A stretch of DNA of 64,000 bases from Clostridia bacterium (GTDB lineage: Bacteria > Bacillota > Clostridia > Oscillospirales > Acutalibacteraceae): positions 20,711 to 84,710 of the forward strand of contig JAFSCI010000029.1 in the NCBI GenBank assembly GCA_017436815.1, read 5' to 3'. The translations under genes were made by a program, and so were the position numbers. Every line of letters starts with the position of its first letter. Positions within the stretch are counted from its first letter, which is position 1. This document shows, in pieces, positions 32,666 to 42,200 of the stretch. The notes beneath the pieces are model-generated. The model searched no databases. It had not been told where the DNA came from and was given only the letters and a program-made list of their open reading frames with translations.

Positions 32666-33457
32666 TTGTACTACACTTTTGAAAAACGAGATGCGCCATT
32701 TGTTGCAGACCACAACCTGACCTCTCTTACCGATATTCCGCATATTCACCCCGAAATAGAGCTTATATATCTTACCAAAGGTAACGGTGTATGCATTACC
32801 GACGGCAAGGAAGAATTTTTGGATACGGGAGATTTATATATTTGCTTTCCGAACCAAATTCACTATTACAGCTCTGATGATAATCTTAAGGGCTTTCTTA
32901 TTATTGTATCGCCCGATATTTTCAGAGAGCTAAAAAGCGTGTTCTCAAAGAAAATACCGCAAAGCAACATAATAAAAAATCAAGATTTATCAAATGATAT
33001 AACGCAGCGTCTGTTTAAAATATGCAATGGTTTAAGTGAAAATAATAAGCTTAGCACTGCCGCAGCGAGCGGATATATGCAAAGCGTTTTAGCCGAGGCT
33101 CTGCAAAGAATGGAGCTTTCAGATTCGCCGATTCATAACGACGTCGTAAAGAATATACTCACCTACTGCCTCGAAAACTACACCGAGCCCATAACGCTCG
33201 AGAGTGTTGCAAGGCAGTTGTATCTTAGCCGATATTATATATCGCACATATTTACCGACCGACTGAAAATCAGCTTTCCCGAATTTATAAACGGGCTCAG
33301 AATAGAGCACGCCTGCCGCAGTCTTACGGCCGGCTGCAATATTACCGAGGTGGCATACTCCTCGGGCTTTGGCTCGGTAAGGTCGTTTAACCGCAACTTT
33401 GAATATCAAACTGGCATGACCCCCACAAAGTATATAAAAGCAAAACAAAACACATAA
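32666..33457 (+). CDS. AraC-family transcriptional regulator
   Basis: The protein has an N-terminal cupin ligand domain (HIHPEIELIYLTKGNGVCIT) and a C-terminal pair of helix-turn-helix motifs (about 165-262: ITLESVARQLYLSRYYISHIFT and ITEVAYSSGFGSVRSFNRNFEYQTGMTPTKY). I favour a TTG start at 32666 because GGAGG lies eight bases before it, whereas the ATG at 32651 has no ribosome site. It is divergent from the sugar isomerase/Gfo-Idh/ThuA operon and is the obvious candidate to control it in response to a sugar. Confidence 0.9.
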   Translation: MYYTFEKRDAPFVADHNLTSLTDIPHIHPEIELIYLTKGNGVCITDGKEEFLDTGDLYICFPNQIHYYSSDDNLKGFLIIVSPDIFRELKSVFSKKIPQSNIIKNQDLSNDITQRLFKICNGLSENNKLSTAAASGYMQSVLAEALQRMELSDSPIHNDVVKNILTYCLENYTEPITLESVARQLYLSRYYISHIFTDRLKISFPEFINGLRIEHACRSLTAGCNITEVAYSSGFGSVRSFNRNFEYQTGMTPTKYIKAKQNT

Positions 33458-33468
33458 ATCCTAAATGA

Positions 33469-33497
33469 TTGACTTTAGGGAGTATTTAATATATAAT
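33469..33497 (+). promoter_or_regulatory. SigA-type promoter of the polysaccharide export operon
   Basis: TTGACT (33469-33474) and TATAAT (33492-33497) are spaced by 17 bp, about 70 bp upstream of the permease start. Confidence 0.8.
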
Positions 33498-33568
33498 AAA
33501 TTGGATAAAATAGGTTTATTATGTAAATTTGTAATATATCAGCTAAATTTTTCTGACAGGTGAAGGCA

Positions 33569-34558
33569 ATGGACAAGGTTTTCAAAAAAATATTTGTATA
33601 CGGCAGCGGAATAATTACTGCCGTGTTCGTTTTATATTATCTGATTGGCAGATTCAATTATCCCGTGGTAGATAATCACTACACCATAAAGGCTCTGTGC
33701 CTTTTCGGAGCTGTGCTTATTTTGTTTGCGGTGTTCTGCCTTATTCAGATAAAAAAGGCCAAAAAGGGCGTGGTTACCGGCTTTAGCGAGGTAGTAAACG
33801 TATTTGTAAAATACCGCTTTTTACTCGCTCAGCTGATAGGCAAAGAGTTCAAGGTCAAATACCGCCGCTCGTATCTTGGTATTGCCTGGAGCCTTGTAAA
33901 CCCGTTTTTAATGATGATTATTGTTTCGGCGGTTTTCTCATTTGTGTTCCGCTTTAACATCGAAAATTTCCCCGCATATTTAATTTTGGGTCAGATTATG
34001 TTCAACTTCTTCTCCGAGGCCACACAGTTTTCCTTGGTTTCGGTTCTCGGTTCGGCTCAGCTTATAAAGAAGGTTTACGTGCCAAAGTATATATTCCCAA
34101 TAAGCAAAACTCTGTTTTCGGGACTGAACTTCCTTATAACCTTTATTCCGGCTTTGGCGGTTTTGTTTTATTACAGAATTTTCCCGACTGTGTCGTTTTT
34201 GTATTTACCGCTTTTCTTACTTTATCTTTTAATGTTCACTCTGGGAGTCGGCTTGATTTTAGCCGCCGCCGAGGTTTTCCTGCGTGACGTTCAGCATTTA
34301 TACGGCGTATTGCTTTTGGCGCTTAACTACGTTACTCCCATCTTCTATCCGGCCGATTCATTATCGGTGCCGATGCAGTTCGTTTTAAACTTCAACCCGC
34401 TTTACCACTATTTGCAGTATTTCAGAGATGTTATGTTCTACCACAACTGCCCGACCGTAGAGCAAAACGCAATTTGCCTTGGGCTCTCAATTTTGGTTTT
34501 GGGAATAGGCGTTGGATTCTTTGCTAAAAAGCAAAAGAAATTTATCTTATACATTTAA
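33569..34558 (+). CDS. ABC-2 polysaccharide export permease (Wzm/RgpC type)
   Basis: This 329-residue integral membrane protein has two extra N-terminal helices (about 10-28 and 40-60) before the standard ABC-2 permease, which begins with the coupling segment FKVKYRRSYLGIAWSLVNPF. Six core helices follow. It exports a lipid-linked or growing glycan with the ATPase encoded 11 bp downstream. ATG 33569 is chosen over GTG 33560, which overlaps the ribosome site AGGTG. Confidence 0.9.
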   Translation: MDKVFKKIFVYGSGIITAVFVLYYLIGRFNYPVVDNHYTIKALCLFGAVLILFAVFCLIQIKKAKKGVVTGFSEVVNVFVKYRFLLAQLIGKEFKVKYRRSYLGIAWSLVNPFLMMIIVSAVFSFVFRFNIENFPAYLILGQIMFNFFSEATQFSLVSVLGSAQLIKKVYVPKYIFPISKTLFSGLNFLITFIPALAVLFYYRIFPTVSFLYLPLFLLYLLMFTLGVGLILAAAEVFLRDVQHLYGVLLLALNYVTPIFYPADSLSVPMQFVLNFNPLYHYLQYFRDVMFYHNCPTVEQNAICLGLSILVLGIGVGFFAKKQKKFILYI

Positions 34559-34569
34559 CGGAGAGAAAA

Positions 34570-35316
34570 ATGGACCAAAAATATGCAATCGAAGTAGAAA
34601 ATGTTTCAATGCATTTTAATATGAGCTCGGAGAAAATCGAGAGCTTAAAGGAGTATTTTTTAAAGCTTGCCAAGGGCAAACTCTTTTTTAAAGATTTTGT
34701 TGCGGTATCAGACGTATCGCTTAAAATCAAAAAGGGTGAGGTATTCGGCATTGTCGGCACCAACGGCAGCGGAAAGAGTACATTACTTAAAATAATATCG
34801 GGTATTTTGACCCCAACAACAGGCAAGGTTACCATAGACGGTACCATAGCTCCGCTGATTGAACTCGGCGCGGGCTTTGACGGTGAGCTCACCGCCAGAG
34901 AAAACGTTTTCTTAAACGGTGCGGTGCTCGGCTTTGAGCGTCAGTTTTTAGAGGATAAGTTTGACGAAATTATAGATTTTGCCGAGCTTCACGACTTTTT
35001 GGATTTACCAATAAAGAACTATTCTTCGGGTATGGTGGCAAGAATTGCCTTTGCCATAGCTACGGTAGTAAAGCCCGACATTCTTATAGTCGATGAAATT
35101 TTAGCCGTTGGCGACTTTTTGTTCCAGGAAAAATGCAAAAAGCGCATACAGTCTTTAATGGAGGGCGGCACAACCGTAATTATGGTTTCACACTCTATAG
35201 AACAAATAGAGCAGATGTGCGACAGAGTTTTATGGATCGAAAAAAGCATACCTAAAATGATCGGACCTACAATGGAGGTCTGCGCAGCATATAAAGGTTT
35301 GGCAAACGGACAATGA
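34570..35316 (+). CDS. ABC polysaccharide export ATPase (Wzt/RgpD type)
   Basis: The 248-residue ATPase has Walker A GTNGSGKST, the export-subfamily Q-loop region APLIELGAGFDGELTARENV, signature YSSGMVARI, Walker B PDILIVDEIL and switch His (MVSHS). There is no C-terminal carbohydrate-binding domain, unlike O9a-type Wzt, so export is probably not gated by a terminal sugar cap. It overlaps the next gene by four bases (ATGATG/TGA). Confidence 0.93.
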   Translation: MDQKYAIEVENVSMHFNMSSEKIESLKEYFLKLAKGKLFFKDFVAVSDVSLKIKKGEVFGIVGTNGSGKSTLLKIISGILTPTTGKVTIDGTIAPLIELGAGFDGELTARENVFLNGAVLGFERQFLEDKFDEIIDFAELHDFLDLPIKNYSSGMVARIAFAIATVVKPDILIVDEILAVGDFLFQEKCKKRIQSLMEGGTTVIMVSHSIEQIEQMCDRVLWIEKSIPKMIGPTMEVCAAYKGLANGQ

Positions 35317-38156
35317 TGAAAAAAAATGAGAAGTCAGCTTCATACTCGTTCTCAAAAAGAATAATAAATGCATTTAAGCGCGATGGCTTGCGGGTAATTA
35401 CCCGCAGGCTAAAGCGCTTATTTGGTTTAAACGCTTTAGGGTATAGCGCGCTGTTCGAGCATAAGCTCGATTATGTAGATACAGACTCGTTTTATCAGGA
35501 AAATGAAGATTTTTCCGATTTTTCTACCGATATAAAAATGCTGGCCTTTTATCTGCCGCAGTTTCATACCTTTAAAGAGAACGACGAGTGGTGGGGCAAG
35601 GGCTTTACCGAGTGGACAAATACAAAAGCGGCTCAACCACGCTTTTCGGGTCACTATCAGCCGCGCACACCGCACTCCGACATAGGCTATTACGATTTAA
35701 CCGATATCGAGGTTATAAAGCGCCAGGTAGAACTGGCAAAACAACACAAAATATACGGCTTTTGCTTTTATTATTATTGGTTCTCAGGCAAGCGCTTAAT
35801 GGAAAAGCCGGTAGATTTGCTTTTAGAGCACAAGGAAATAGATTTTCCGTTTTGTCTTTGTTGGGCGAATGAGAACTTCACACGCACCTGGGACGGAAAA
35901 AACAAAAACGTGCTTATCGCACAAGATTATTCCGAAAAAGACGACGAGCAGTTTATGGTAGACCTTAAAAAGTATATCGACGATTACCGATATATTCGCA
36001 TAAACGGCAAACCCGTTGTTATAGTTTATAACCCCGGCCAGATACTAAGCTGCAAGCGCACCTTTAATAAGTGGCGAGAGGTAGCTAAAAATATAGGCAT
36101 AGGCGATATTTGTATCTTTACCTGCCGCACCTTTAATAACACCGCAAAAAAACTTGGCATAGAGCCGTTTATAGATGCCGAAATTGAGTTCCCGCCGCAT
36201 AACTTGGGTCACATAGATTTTGCCATAGGCGGTAAAACCGAAAGCTCTCAAAAAGCGCATATTTACAATTATCAAAAGGTGGTAGACGGTTATATATACG
36301 ACCGCCAAAACGGCAGAATAGCTAAATCCGATACACCGCTGCACCCAACCTGTATGCTCGGCTTTGATAACTCCGCAAGGCGCAAGCAAAACTGGACCGC
36401 ATACCATAATTTTTCACTTAGCAGTCTTTATAACTGGGTGCACACCATTTGTGATCAGGCCCGCCGTGACTTTGATGAGCAAGAGCGCTTTGTATTTATA
36501 AACGCCTGGAACGAATGGGCAGAGGGCACCTATTTAGAGCCCGATGCAAAATACGGCTATGCAAATATAAATACCGTAGCCAAGGCGCTTACTAATCAGC
36601 CAATGGAAGATAATCTGACCGTAATAAATAATGATTCCAAGGTGGCAGATTTAACGGGTAAAAACATAAAAATCGCCGTTCAGATTCATATGTTTTATAC
36701 CGAGACTTTAGATGAAACTATTCAAAACATAAACAAAATTCCCTACGATTTTGACTGTTACGTTTCTACCGATACCGACCAAAAGGCCAAAATAATAAAG
36801 GAGCGGTTAGATAAAAACTGCCGCTGCAAAACTGCCATTGTCGAGGTTTATGAGAACCGCGGCAGAGACGTTGCGCCCTTTATTTTGCAAATGCAAAACA
36901 GAATTGATAAATACGATTACGTTTGTCATATTCACTCAAAGCGCACCGTTACGGCTTCGCACGGTAACGACTGGCGTGAGTATATCTTTAAGCACCTGTT
37001 TGGCAGTGAGGAATATTTAAAGCGACTCTTTACCTTGTTCGAGAGCGAGCAAAGCATTGGCATAATGTTCCCCGAAACCTTCCCGCCGCTTGAAAATCAA
37101 ACCGAGTGGGGCGGAAATTTAGCGGGTTGTATGGCTCTGCTTTCAAAACTCGGCGCCAAGTTTTCTCCGCCGCAAACACCACTCTTCCCGGTTGGTAATA
37201 TGTTCTGGGCAAAAACTGAAGCCATAAGACAGATGTTCAGCGGTGTAATAGACGCCGAAGATTTCCCCGAGGAATCAGGACAGGTAAATGCCACAATAGC
37301 CCACTGTATAGAGCGCAGCTGGGTTTACCTTGCGGCCGATTACGGCTTTGATTGCCGCAAAATATTTAATAACGTTACTCAGACGGTCGAAATAGAAGAT
37401 AAAAAGCGCATAGCGTTTTATGCTCATTATAATAAAGACAACGTTATAAGCGATACCGATTTAGACTCACTTAAAATCTATAAAAATATATTCGATAAAA
37501 TAGTCTTTGTATCGAATTCGCCCCTAAACGATGAGCAAACCGCCATTGTAAAGACCTTTTGCGATACCGTAATATTCCGCGAAAATACAGGCTTCGACTT
37601 TGCCGCGTGGAAGCTTGGTGTAGAGCAGTTCGGCTGGGAAAACACAAAAGAATACGACTCTCTTGCTCTTATAAACAACAGCACCTTGCCGCCGATTTTC
37701 AGCCTTGATAATATGTTTTTCAAAATGGAGCAGGAAAAGGCAGATTTCTGGGGCATAACGCTTTTCCCCGAAATAAAGGGGAAAAAATACCTAAAGGCAA
37801 ACAAAATAACCGAGCATTTGCAGTCGTACTTTGTGGTGTTCGGCAAAAACGTAATAAATTCCTCTGCCTTAAAGGAGTTTTTCGATAATTTAAAGACAAG
37901 CCACGAGTTTACCGATGCCGTTTTAAACGGCGAGGTCGAGCTAACCAAATTTATGGCCAAAAAGGGCTACACCTATTCGCCGTTTATAAAAGAGTCATAT
38001 TATATGTGGCATTATCTTGGCAATTTTAAAATTCCTTACGATAAGCCTGCAACCCTAGCACTACTCGGTTGCCCGTTCGTTAAGAAAAAAGCGTATTCTT
38101 TTATGAGCGGAGCAGAGAGAATAAAGCTCGAAAGCTTTATAAATAAACTTAAATAA
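35313..38156 (+). CDS. WbsX-like glycosyl hydrolase-type domain fused to RgpF rhamnan synthesis domain
   Basis: This 947-residue protein has two parts. Residues about 70-430 match the WbsX family (GH99-like, PF14307): LAFYLPQFHTFKENDEWWGKGFTEW, CWANENFTRTWDG and FINAWNEWAEGTYLEP. Residues about 445-930 match RgpF (PF05045), with KIAVQIHMFY, GRDVAPFIL, HIHSKRT and a second NTGFDFAAWKLG block. RgpF-type proteins act in rhamnose-containing wall polysaccharide assembly. The gene follows the ABC exporter and ends with a strong terminator, making a three-gene surface-glycan operon. No sugar-nucleotide genes are adjacent. Confidence 0.88.
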   Translation: MMKKNEKSASYSFSKRIINAFKRDGLRVITRRLKRLFGLNALGYSALFEHKLDYVDTDSFYQENEDFSDFSTDIKMLAFYLPQFHTFKENDEWWGKGFTEWTNTKAAQPRFSGHYQPRTPHSDIGYYDLTDIEVIKRQVELAKQHKIYGFCFYYYWFSGKRLMEKPVDLLLEHKEIDFPFCLCWANENFTRTWDGKNKNVLIAQDYSEKDDEQFMVDLKKYIDDYRYIRINGKPVVIVYNPGQILSCKRTFNKWREVAKNIGIGDICIFTCRTFNNTAKKLGIEPFIDAEIEFPPHNLGHIDFAIGGKTESSQKAHIYNYQKVVDGYIYDRQNGRIAKSDTPLHPTCMLGFDNSARRKQNWTAYHNFSLSSLYNWVHTICDQARRDFDEQERFVFINAWNEWAEGTYLEPDAKYGYANINTVAKALTNQPMEDNLTVINNDSKVADLTGKNIKIAVQIHMFYTETLDETIQNINKIPYDFDCYVSTDTDQKAKIIKERLDKNCRCKTAIVEVYENRGRDVAPFILQMQNRIDKYDYVCHIHSKRTVTASHGNDWREYIFKHLFGSEEYLKRLFTLFESEQSIGIMFPETFPPLENQTEWGGNLAGCMALLSKLGAKFSPPQTPLFPVGNMFWAKTEAIRQMFSGVIDAEDFPEESGQVNATIAHCIERSWVYLAADYGFDCRKIFNNVTQTVEIEDKKRIAFYAHYNKDNVISDTDLDSLKIYKNIFDKIVFVSNSPLNDEQTAIVKTFCDTVIFRENTGFDFAAWKLGVEQFGWENTKEYDSLALINNSTLPPIFSLDNMFFKMEQEKADFWGITLFPEIKGKKYLKANKITEHLQSYFVVFGKNVINSSALKEFFDNLKTSHEFTDAVLNGEVELTKFMAKKGYTYSPFIKESYYMWHYLGNFKIPYDKPATLALLGCPFVKKKAYSFMSGAERIKLESFINKLK

Positions 38157-38157
38157 T

Positions 38158-38194
38158 AAAAGACGTCTTGAAAACAAAATCAAGACGTCTTTTT
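38158..38194 (+). terminator. Terminator of the polysaccharide operon
   Basis: A perfect 11-bp stem AGACGTCTTGA/TCAAGACGTCT with an 8-nt loop is followed by TTTT. Confidence 0.92.
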
Positions 38195-38206
38195 GTTGCG
38201 CGTTTC

Positions 38207-38235
38207 TTGACATTTATAGATTTCTGATTTATACT
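38207..38235 (+). promoter_or_regulatory. SigA-type promoter of the second AraC regulator
   Basis: TTGACA (38207-38212) and TATACT (38230-38235) are spaced by 17 bp, leaving a leader of about 70 nt. Confidence 0.78.
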
Positions 38236-38310
38236 GCAAATAAAAGCACAAAACAAAACGTTATTTGTTAATAGTGTTAAAATTTACTGTTTTGTGACAT
38301 AGGTGATTTT

Positions 38311-39231
38311 ATGAAAAAATATTTGGACCAGCATCGTGCAATAATGTATCTTCCCGAAAGAGAGGGGAGCTTTGGTATCACAAAATATCAAAATCGCTAC
38401 GGCTGGACCGACTGTTATATAGGAAATAAGCTTTTGTTTTCTCACCGAAAAACCGTCTACGATCTTGACGGTTTTCCCGAAACGCTTCATTCGCATACGT
38501 TTTATGAGCTCGATATATATTTGCAGGGTAATATATCTTACATTGCAGATAATAAGGAATTTACTCCCTCGCGCGATGATATTGTTTTGTTTTTGCCGGG
38601 TTCACAACATACCGCCCGTTTAATAGATGACGGTGTGTATGAAAGATACGTTTTTTATTTCAGTCCCGAGCTTTTGGATTTTTTGCACGTGGGTTATTTA
38701 GATGAGCTTTTTAAAGATAAAAAAACCGGCTGTTATTACATACAAAATCAGCGCAAGGCGGAGTTTTATTATTTTTTGGAAAATTTAAATCGTTGCCTTA
38801 AATCTAATGACGTAGCATCGGCGGCGCTTGCTATGACAAGTGTTACTCAGATTTTAATTATAGCGGCTCAACACACCGCACAAAATCTCGAGTCAATCGG
38901 ATTTATACCTCAAAATGTGCTTGATATTAAGGCTTATATAGACAAAAACTTTTTTCAGCTTAACACCGCAACCCAAATAGCAGAGCACTTTTTTTACAGT
39001 CGTGAATACGTATCAAGACTGTTTAAGCAGCACTACAATATGAATTTGTCGGAGTATCTTGTAGGTTGCAAAATACAATACGCGAAAAAACTTTTGGAAA
39101 ATGGCAGTAGCGTGCTTTATACCTGCAATACCGTTGGCTTTAAGAGCATGTCGGCCTTTATAAACGCTTTTAAAGAAAACGTTAAAATGACACCGGCCAA
39201 GTACAAAAAATTTATAAAACAAAGGTTTTAA
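38311..39231 (+). CDS. AraC-family transcriptional regulator
   Basis: The 306-residue regulator has a cupin-like sensor domain (about 60-150: LHSHTFYELDIYLQGNISYIA ... PGSQHTARL) and a C-terminal AraC DNA-binding domain (about 205-303: NTATQIAEHFFYSREYVSRLFK, TCNTVGFKSMSAFINAFKENVKMTPAKYKK). It is transcribed alone and converges on the large surface-protein gene. A TTGTGACA sequence just before its start resembles the paired TTGTGATA boxes upstream of that gene, so it may regulate it. Confidence 0.9.
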   Translation: MKKYLDQHRAIMYLPEREGSFGITKYQNRYGWTDCYIGNKLLFSHRKTVYDLDGFPETLHSHTFYELDIYLQGNISYIADNKEFTPSRDDIVLFLPGSQHTARLIDDGVYERYVFYFSPELLDFLHVGYLDELFKDKKTGCYYIQNQRKAEFYYFLENLNRCLKSNDVASAALAMTSVTQILIIAAQHTAQNLESIGFIPQNVLDIKAYIDKNFFQLNTATQIAEHFFYSREYVSRLFKQHYNMNLSEYLVGCKIQYAKKLLENGSSVLYTCNTVGFKSMSAFINAFKENVKMTPAKYKKFIKQRF

Positions 39232-39232
39232 A

Positions 39233-39269
39233 AAATATGCGGCAACCAATTTTGGTTGCCGCATATTTT
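39233..39269. terminator. Bidirectional terminator
   Basis: A nearly perfect stem of about 17 bp (AAATATGCGGCAACCAA and its complement) with a 2-nt loop separates the convergent regulator and surface-protein genes and has T-runs on both strands. Confidence 0.92.
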
Positions 39270-39286
39270 AAATATTAATCTTTAGT

Positions 39287-42200
39287 TTATTCACCAATAC
39301 AAACTAAGGTTTCATTTGTTATTCTTGCTGCAGAGGAGTGTAGATATTTGTCTACGTAACTGCCTGCGGGATAGTGAATTGTAGCAGAAGTCGGGTATGT
39401 TAGACCGGAGTTAATTCTGGTTATAGATGCGGGGAGCGTAATGCTTTTTAGTGCTGTAAAGCCGAATGCGTAGCTTGATATGTAATCTACACCTTCCTCA
39501 ACCACTACTGTTTCGAGCTTTGCACAGCCACGGAATGCATAAGCATAAATGGTCTTAACGTTGCCCGGAATTGTAACAGCAGGTAGGTTGTTACAGAACG
39601 AGAATGCGAGCTGACCGATTGTCTGTTCGCCCTTACCAAATGTAAGAACCTTTAACATATTGTTGTTTCTAAAGGACTCAACACCTATTTTTGTAATTGT
39701 ATCGGGGAATACAACCTTACCGATTCTCTGCTGGTAGAATGCGTAATCACCAATTGTCTTGGCCCTTGAGCCTGCCATAAACGAAAGAGTTGTAATACCC
39801 TTATTGTTTGCAACGTCAGATGCCTTGTAGAAAAGGTAAGCGGGAATATTCTCTGCTGTTTGGTATATTCTTGCCAAAGTAATTCCTGTGCAACCCTTAA
39901 ATGCGGGATTTTCCATACTGCCTGCTGCGCCTGAGGATAATTTAACAGGGTACCAGTCAACACGCTTGAGTTGCGCGCAGTTTAAAAATGCATGTGCGCC
40001 AAGCTCGGTAACGGTAGCAGGAATAACCACTCTGTTACCTGCCCCTGTAGAGCCAAGAGCTGCACAGTTTGCAAAAGCCGACCCTTTAATGCTCTCAATG
40101 TTTGCTAAATCAATTTCAGTTAAAGATGAACAACCGTTAAAAGCAGATACACCAATTGTTTTAAGTGTGGACGGGAATACGACCTTTGTGAGTTTTGTGC
40201 CGCCAAAGGCGTAGGTGCCAATGCTCTGTAAACCTTCGTTAAACACAATCTCTTCAAGAGCAGTGCAACCACGGAATGCGTTTTCACTTATTGTTTTAAC
40301 CGAGCCGGGTATGGTAACGCTTGTTATACTGCGGTTTAAATAAAATGAATTTTCACCTATTTGTGTTACCGGGTATCCATCGAGCTCAGCGGGAATAACA
40401 ACCTGCTTGTCTGTTCCCAAATAACCCGTAATGGTTATTTCAGAGCCGTTTTGAGTGTAAGCAAACTGTTTTGCGGGCTGGGGAGTCGGAAGAATAAATT
40501 TACCACTGCCAACCGACTCAAGTTGCTCGGGATAGGTGCCAACAAGGGTTATAACGGCGCCGTCGTTGGCTATAAGTTTGTCGAAAATATCGCTGTTTTT
40601 AAGCTCGCCCGTGCCGTTTAGGGTCAGCACCTTTGTTCCGCTTATAAGCGATGAGTTGGAAATACTTATACTTTTTGGTAAATTCAAAGGAGAGGCAAGA
40701 GTAATAATAAGATTTTCGGCAGTGCCTGACTTTGAGCGGTTTTCGGCAATGCTTTCCACCTTACCGCCTAAAATATTTACGGTTACTTGCTTTGTGTTTG
40801 CGGTATCACCCGCAATATAAAGGTTTTTAATCGTAGCGTCGTCCTTTATTGTTACAACCGAGCTTGCTCTGTCCCCTTGGGAGCTCGTTGCGGTTTCGCC
40901 CGCAATCAGACGGCTTATAAATACATTTTTACCGACCGTTACCGAGTAATTGCCAGTGCTTTGCTTTGTGGCATTAGTGGGTGAAACAAAGTCGTAAATG
41001 CCGCCAAGCAGAGTAATATCAATATCTTCGGTTGTTACGGCGTTTCGGCTACCGCCACGAACGAATATTTTGCCGCCTGAAGCGGAGCCAAAAACGTATC
41101 CGCCCGGGATGAAATTTTTAAGTTCTGTGAGGCTTTGCGGTGAGGTTGTGTTGGTGGGGTAATAATCGAGCCCCAGTTCGAACATTTTTCTTACCTGCAC
41201 CATATCGTCGGCGCCGCGTAGACATACCTTAAGACCTGCGTTGTGAGCCTTGTCTATCCAGCTCTTTGCCGTGTTGAAATTAGAATCAATATGGATATTG
41301 GTAATATTAAAGGCTATACCCGCGTTTATCTGTCCGCTTGAATTGACCATATCAGATAATTCGTTTATGGAGTTTGTGTAACCGCTGTCAGAGGTGTCAC
41401 CCCATATTAAGTGATGGAAAACATCGTTATTATAAGCGTAAGAGGTTTTAAGAGGGGCAAGACTCGTGCACGACATAACAATTTCGTCGCTCTCAAAATA
41501 CTCTAAAGCCATATCTATAGTTTTTTCGATAGTGTCTTGGCGACTGTCTTTAATTTCAATAAAGGGCTTTGCGCCGTATTGCTTTAAAATCTGCAAATAT
41601 TCTTTAAAGGTGGGTACGTATAAATCGTCACTGTCAGCAGTAGATAAATTAAAACCGTAAGCGGCAGTATCTATGCGGTACTGTAAAATTTGTTCGTAGG
41701 TCATATTCATAACGTTGCCGCTACCGTTGGTTGTGCGATCAAGCGTTGAGTCGTGTATTGTTATAAGTTCGCCATCAAGGGTCTGGTAAACGTCACACTC
41801 TACATAATCAAAGCCAAGCTGACCTGCGGCCGTGAAGGAGAGAATAGAGTTTTCGGGTCCCATGGGTTGATAACCGCGGTGAGCGCTAAGTACAATAGAT
41901 GAAATTTCTTGGTCACTGAGCGCTTCTTGCGGCGGTGTGTATGTTGATTCCCAGTTGGTATTAATTACCTTCACGCTTTCTTTAATAACCAAGTTGTTTG
42001 ATGCAAATAGCGTTAAGGAAACCGCTTCGCTCTCGCCTGAGCGGTCTATGGTGAGGTTTTCTATAACGGTAGGACCGCCAAACTGTATTCTGTGTTCATC
42101 GTTTGGCGTCAAATCTAATTTTTCCTTGGCCCAGATATGCAGTTTTGCATTATCGTCATTGCCGCTTATGGTAACCGTGCCCTTGTGTAGAATTTTACCG

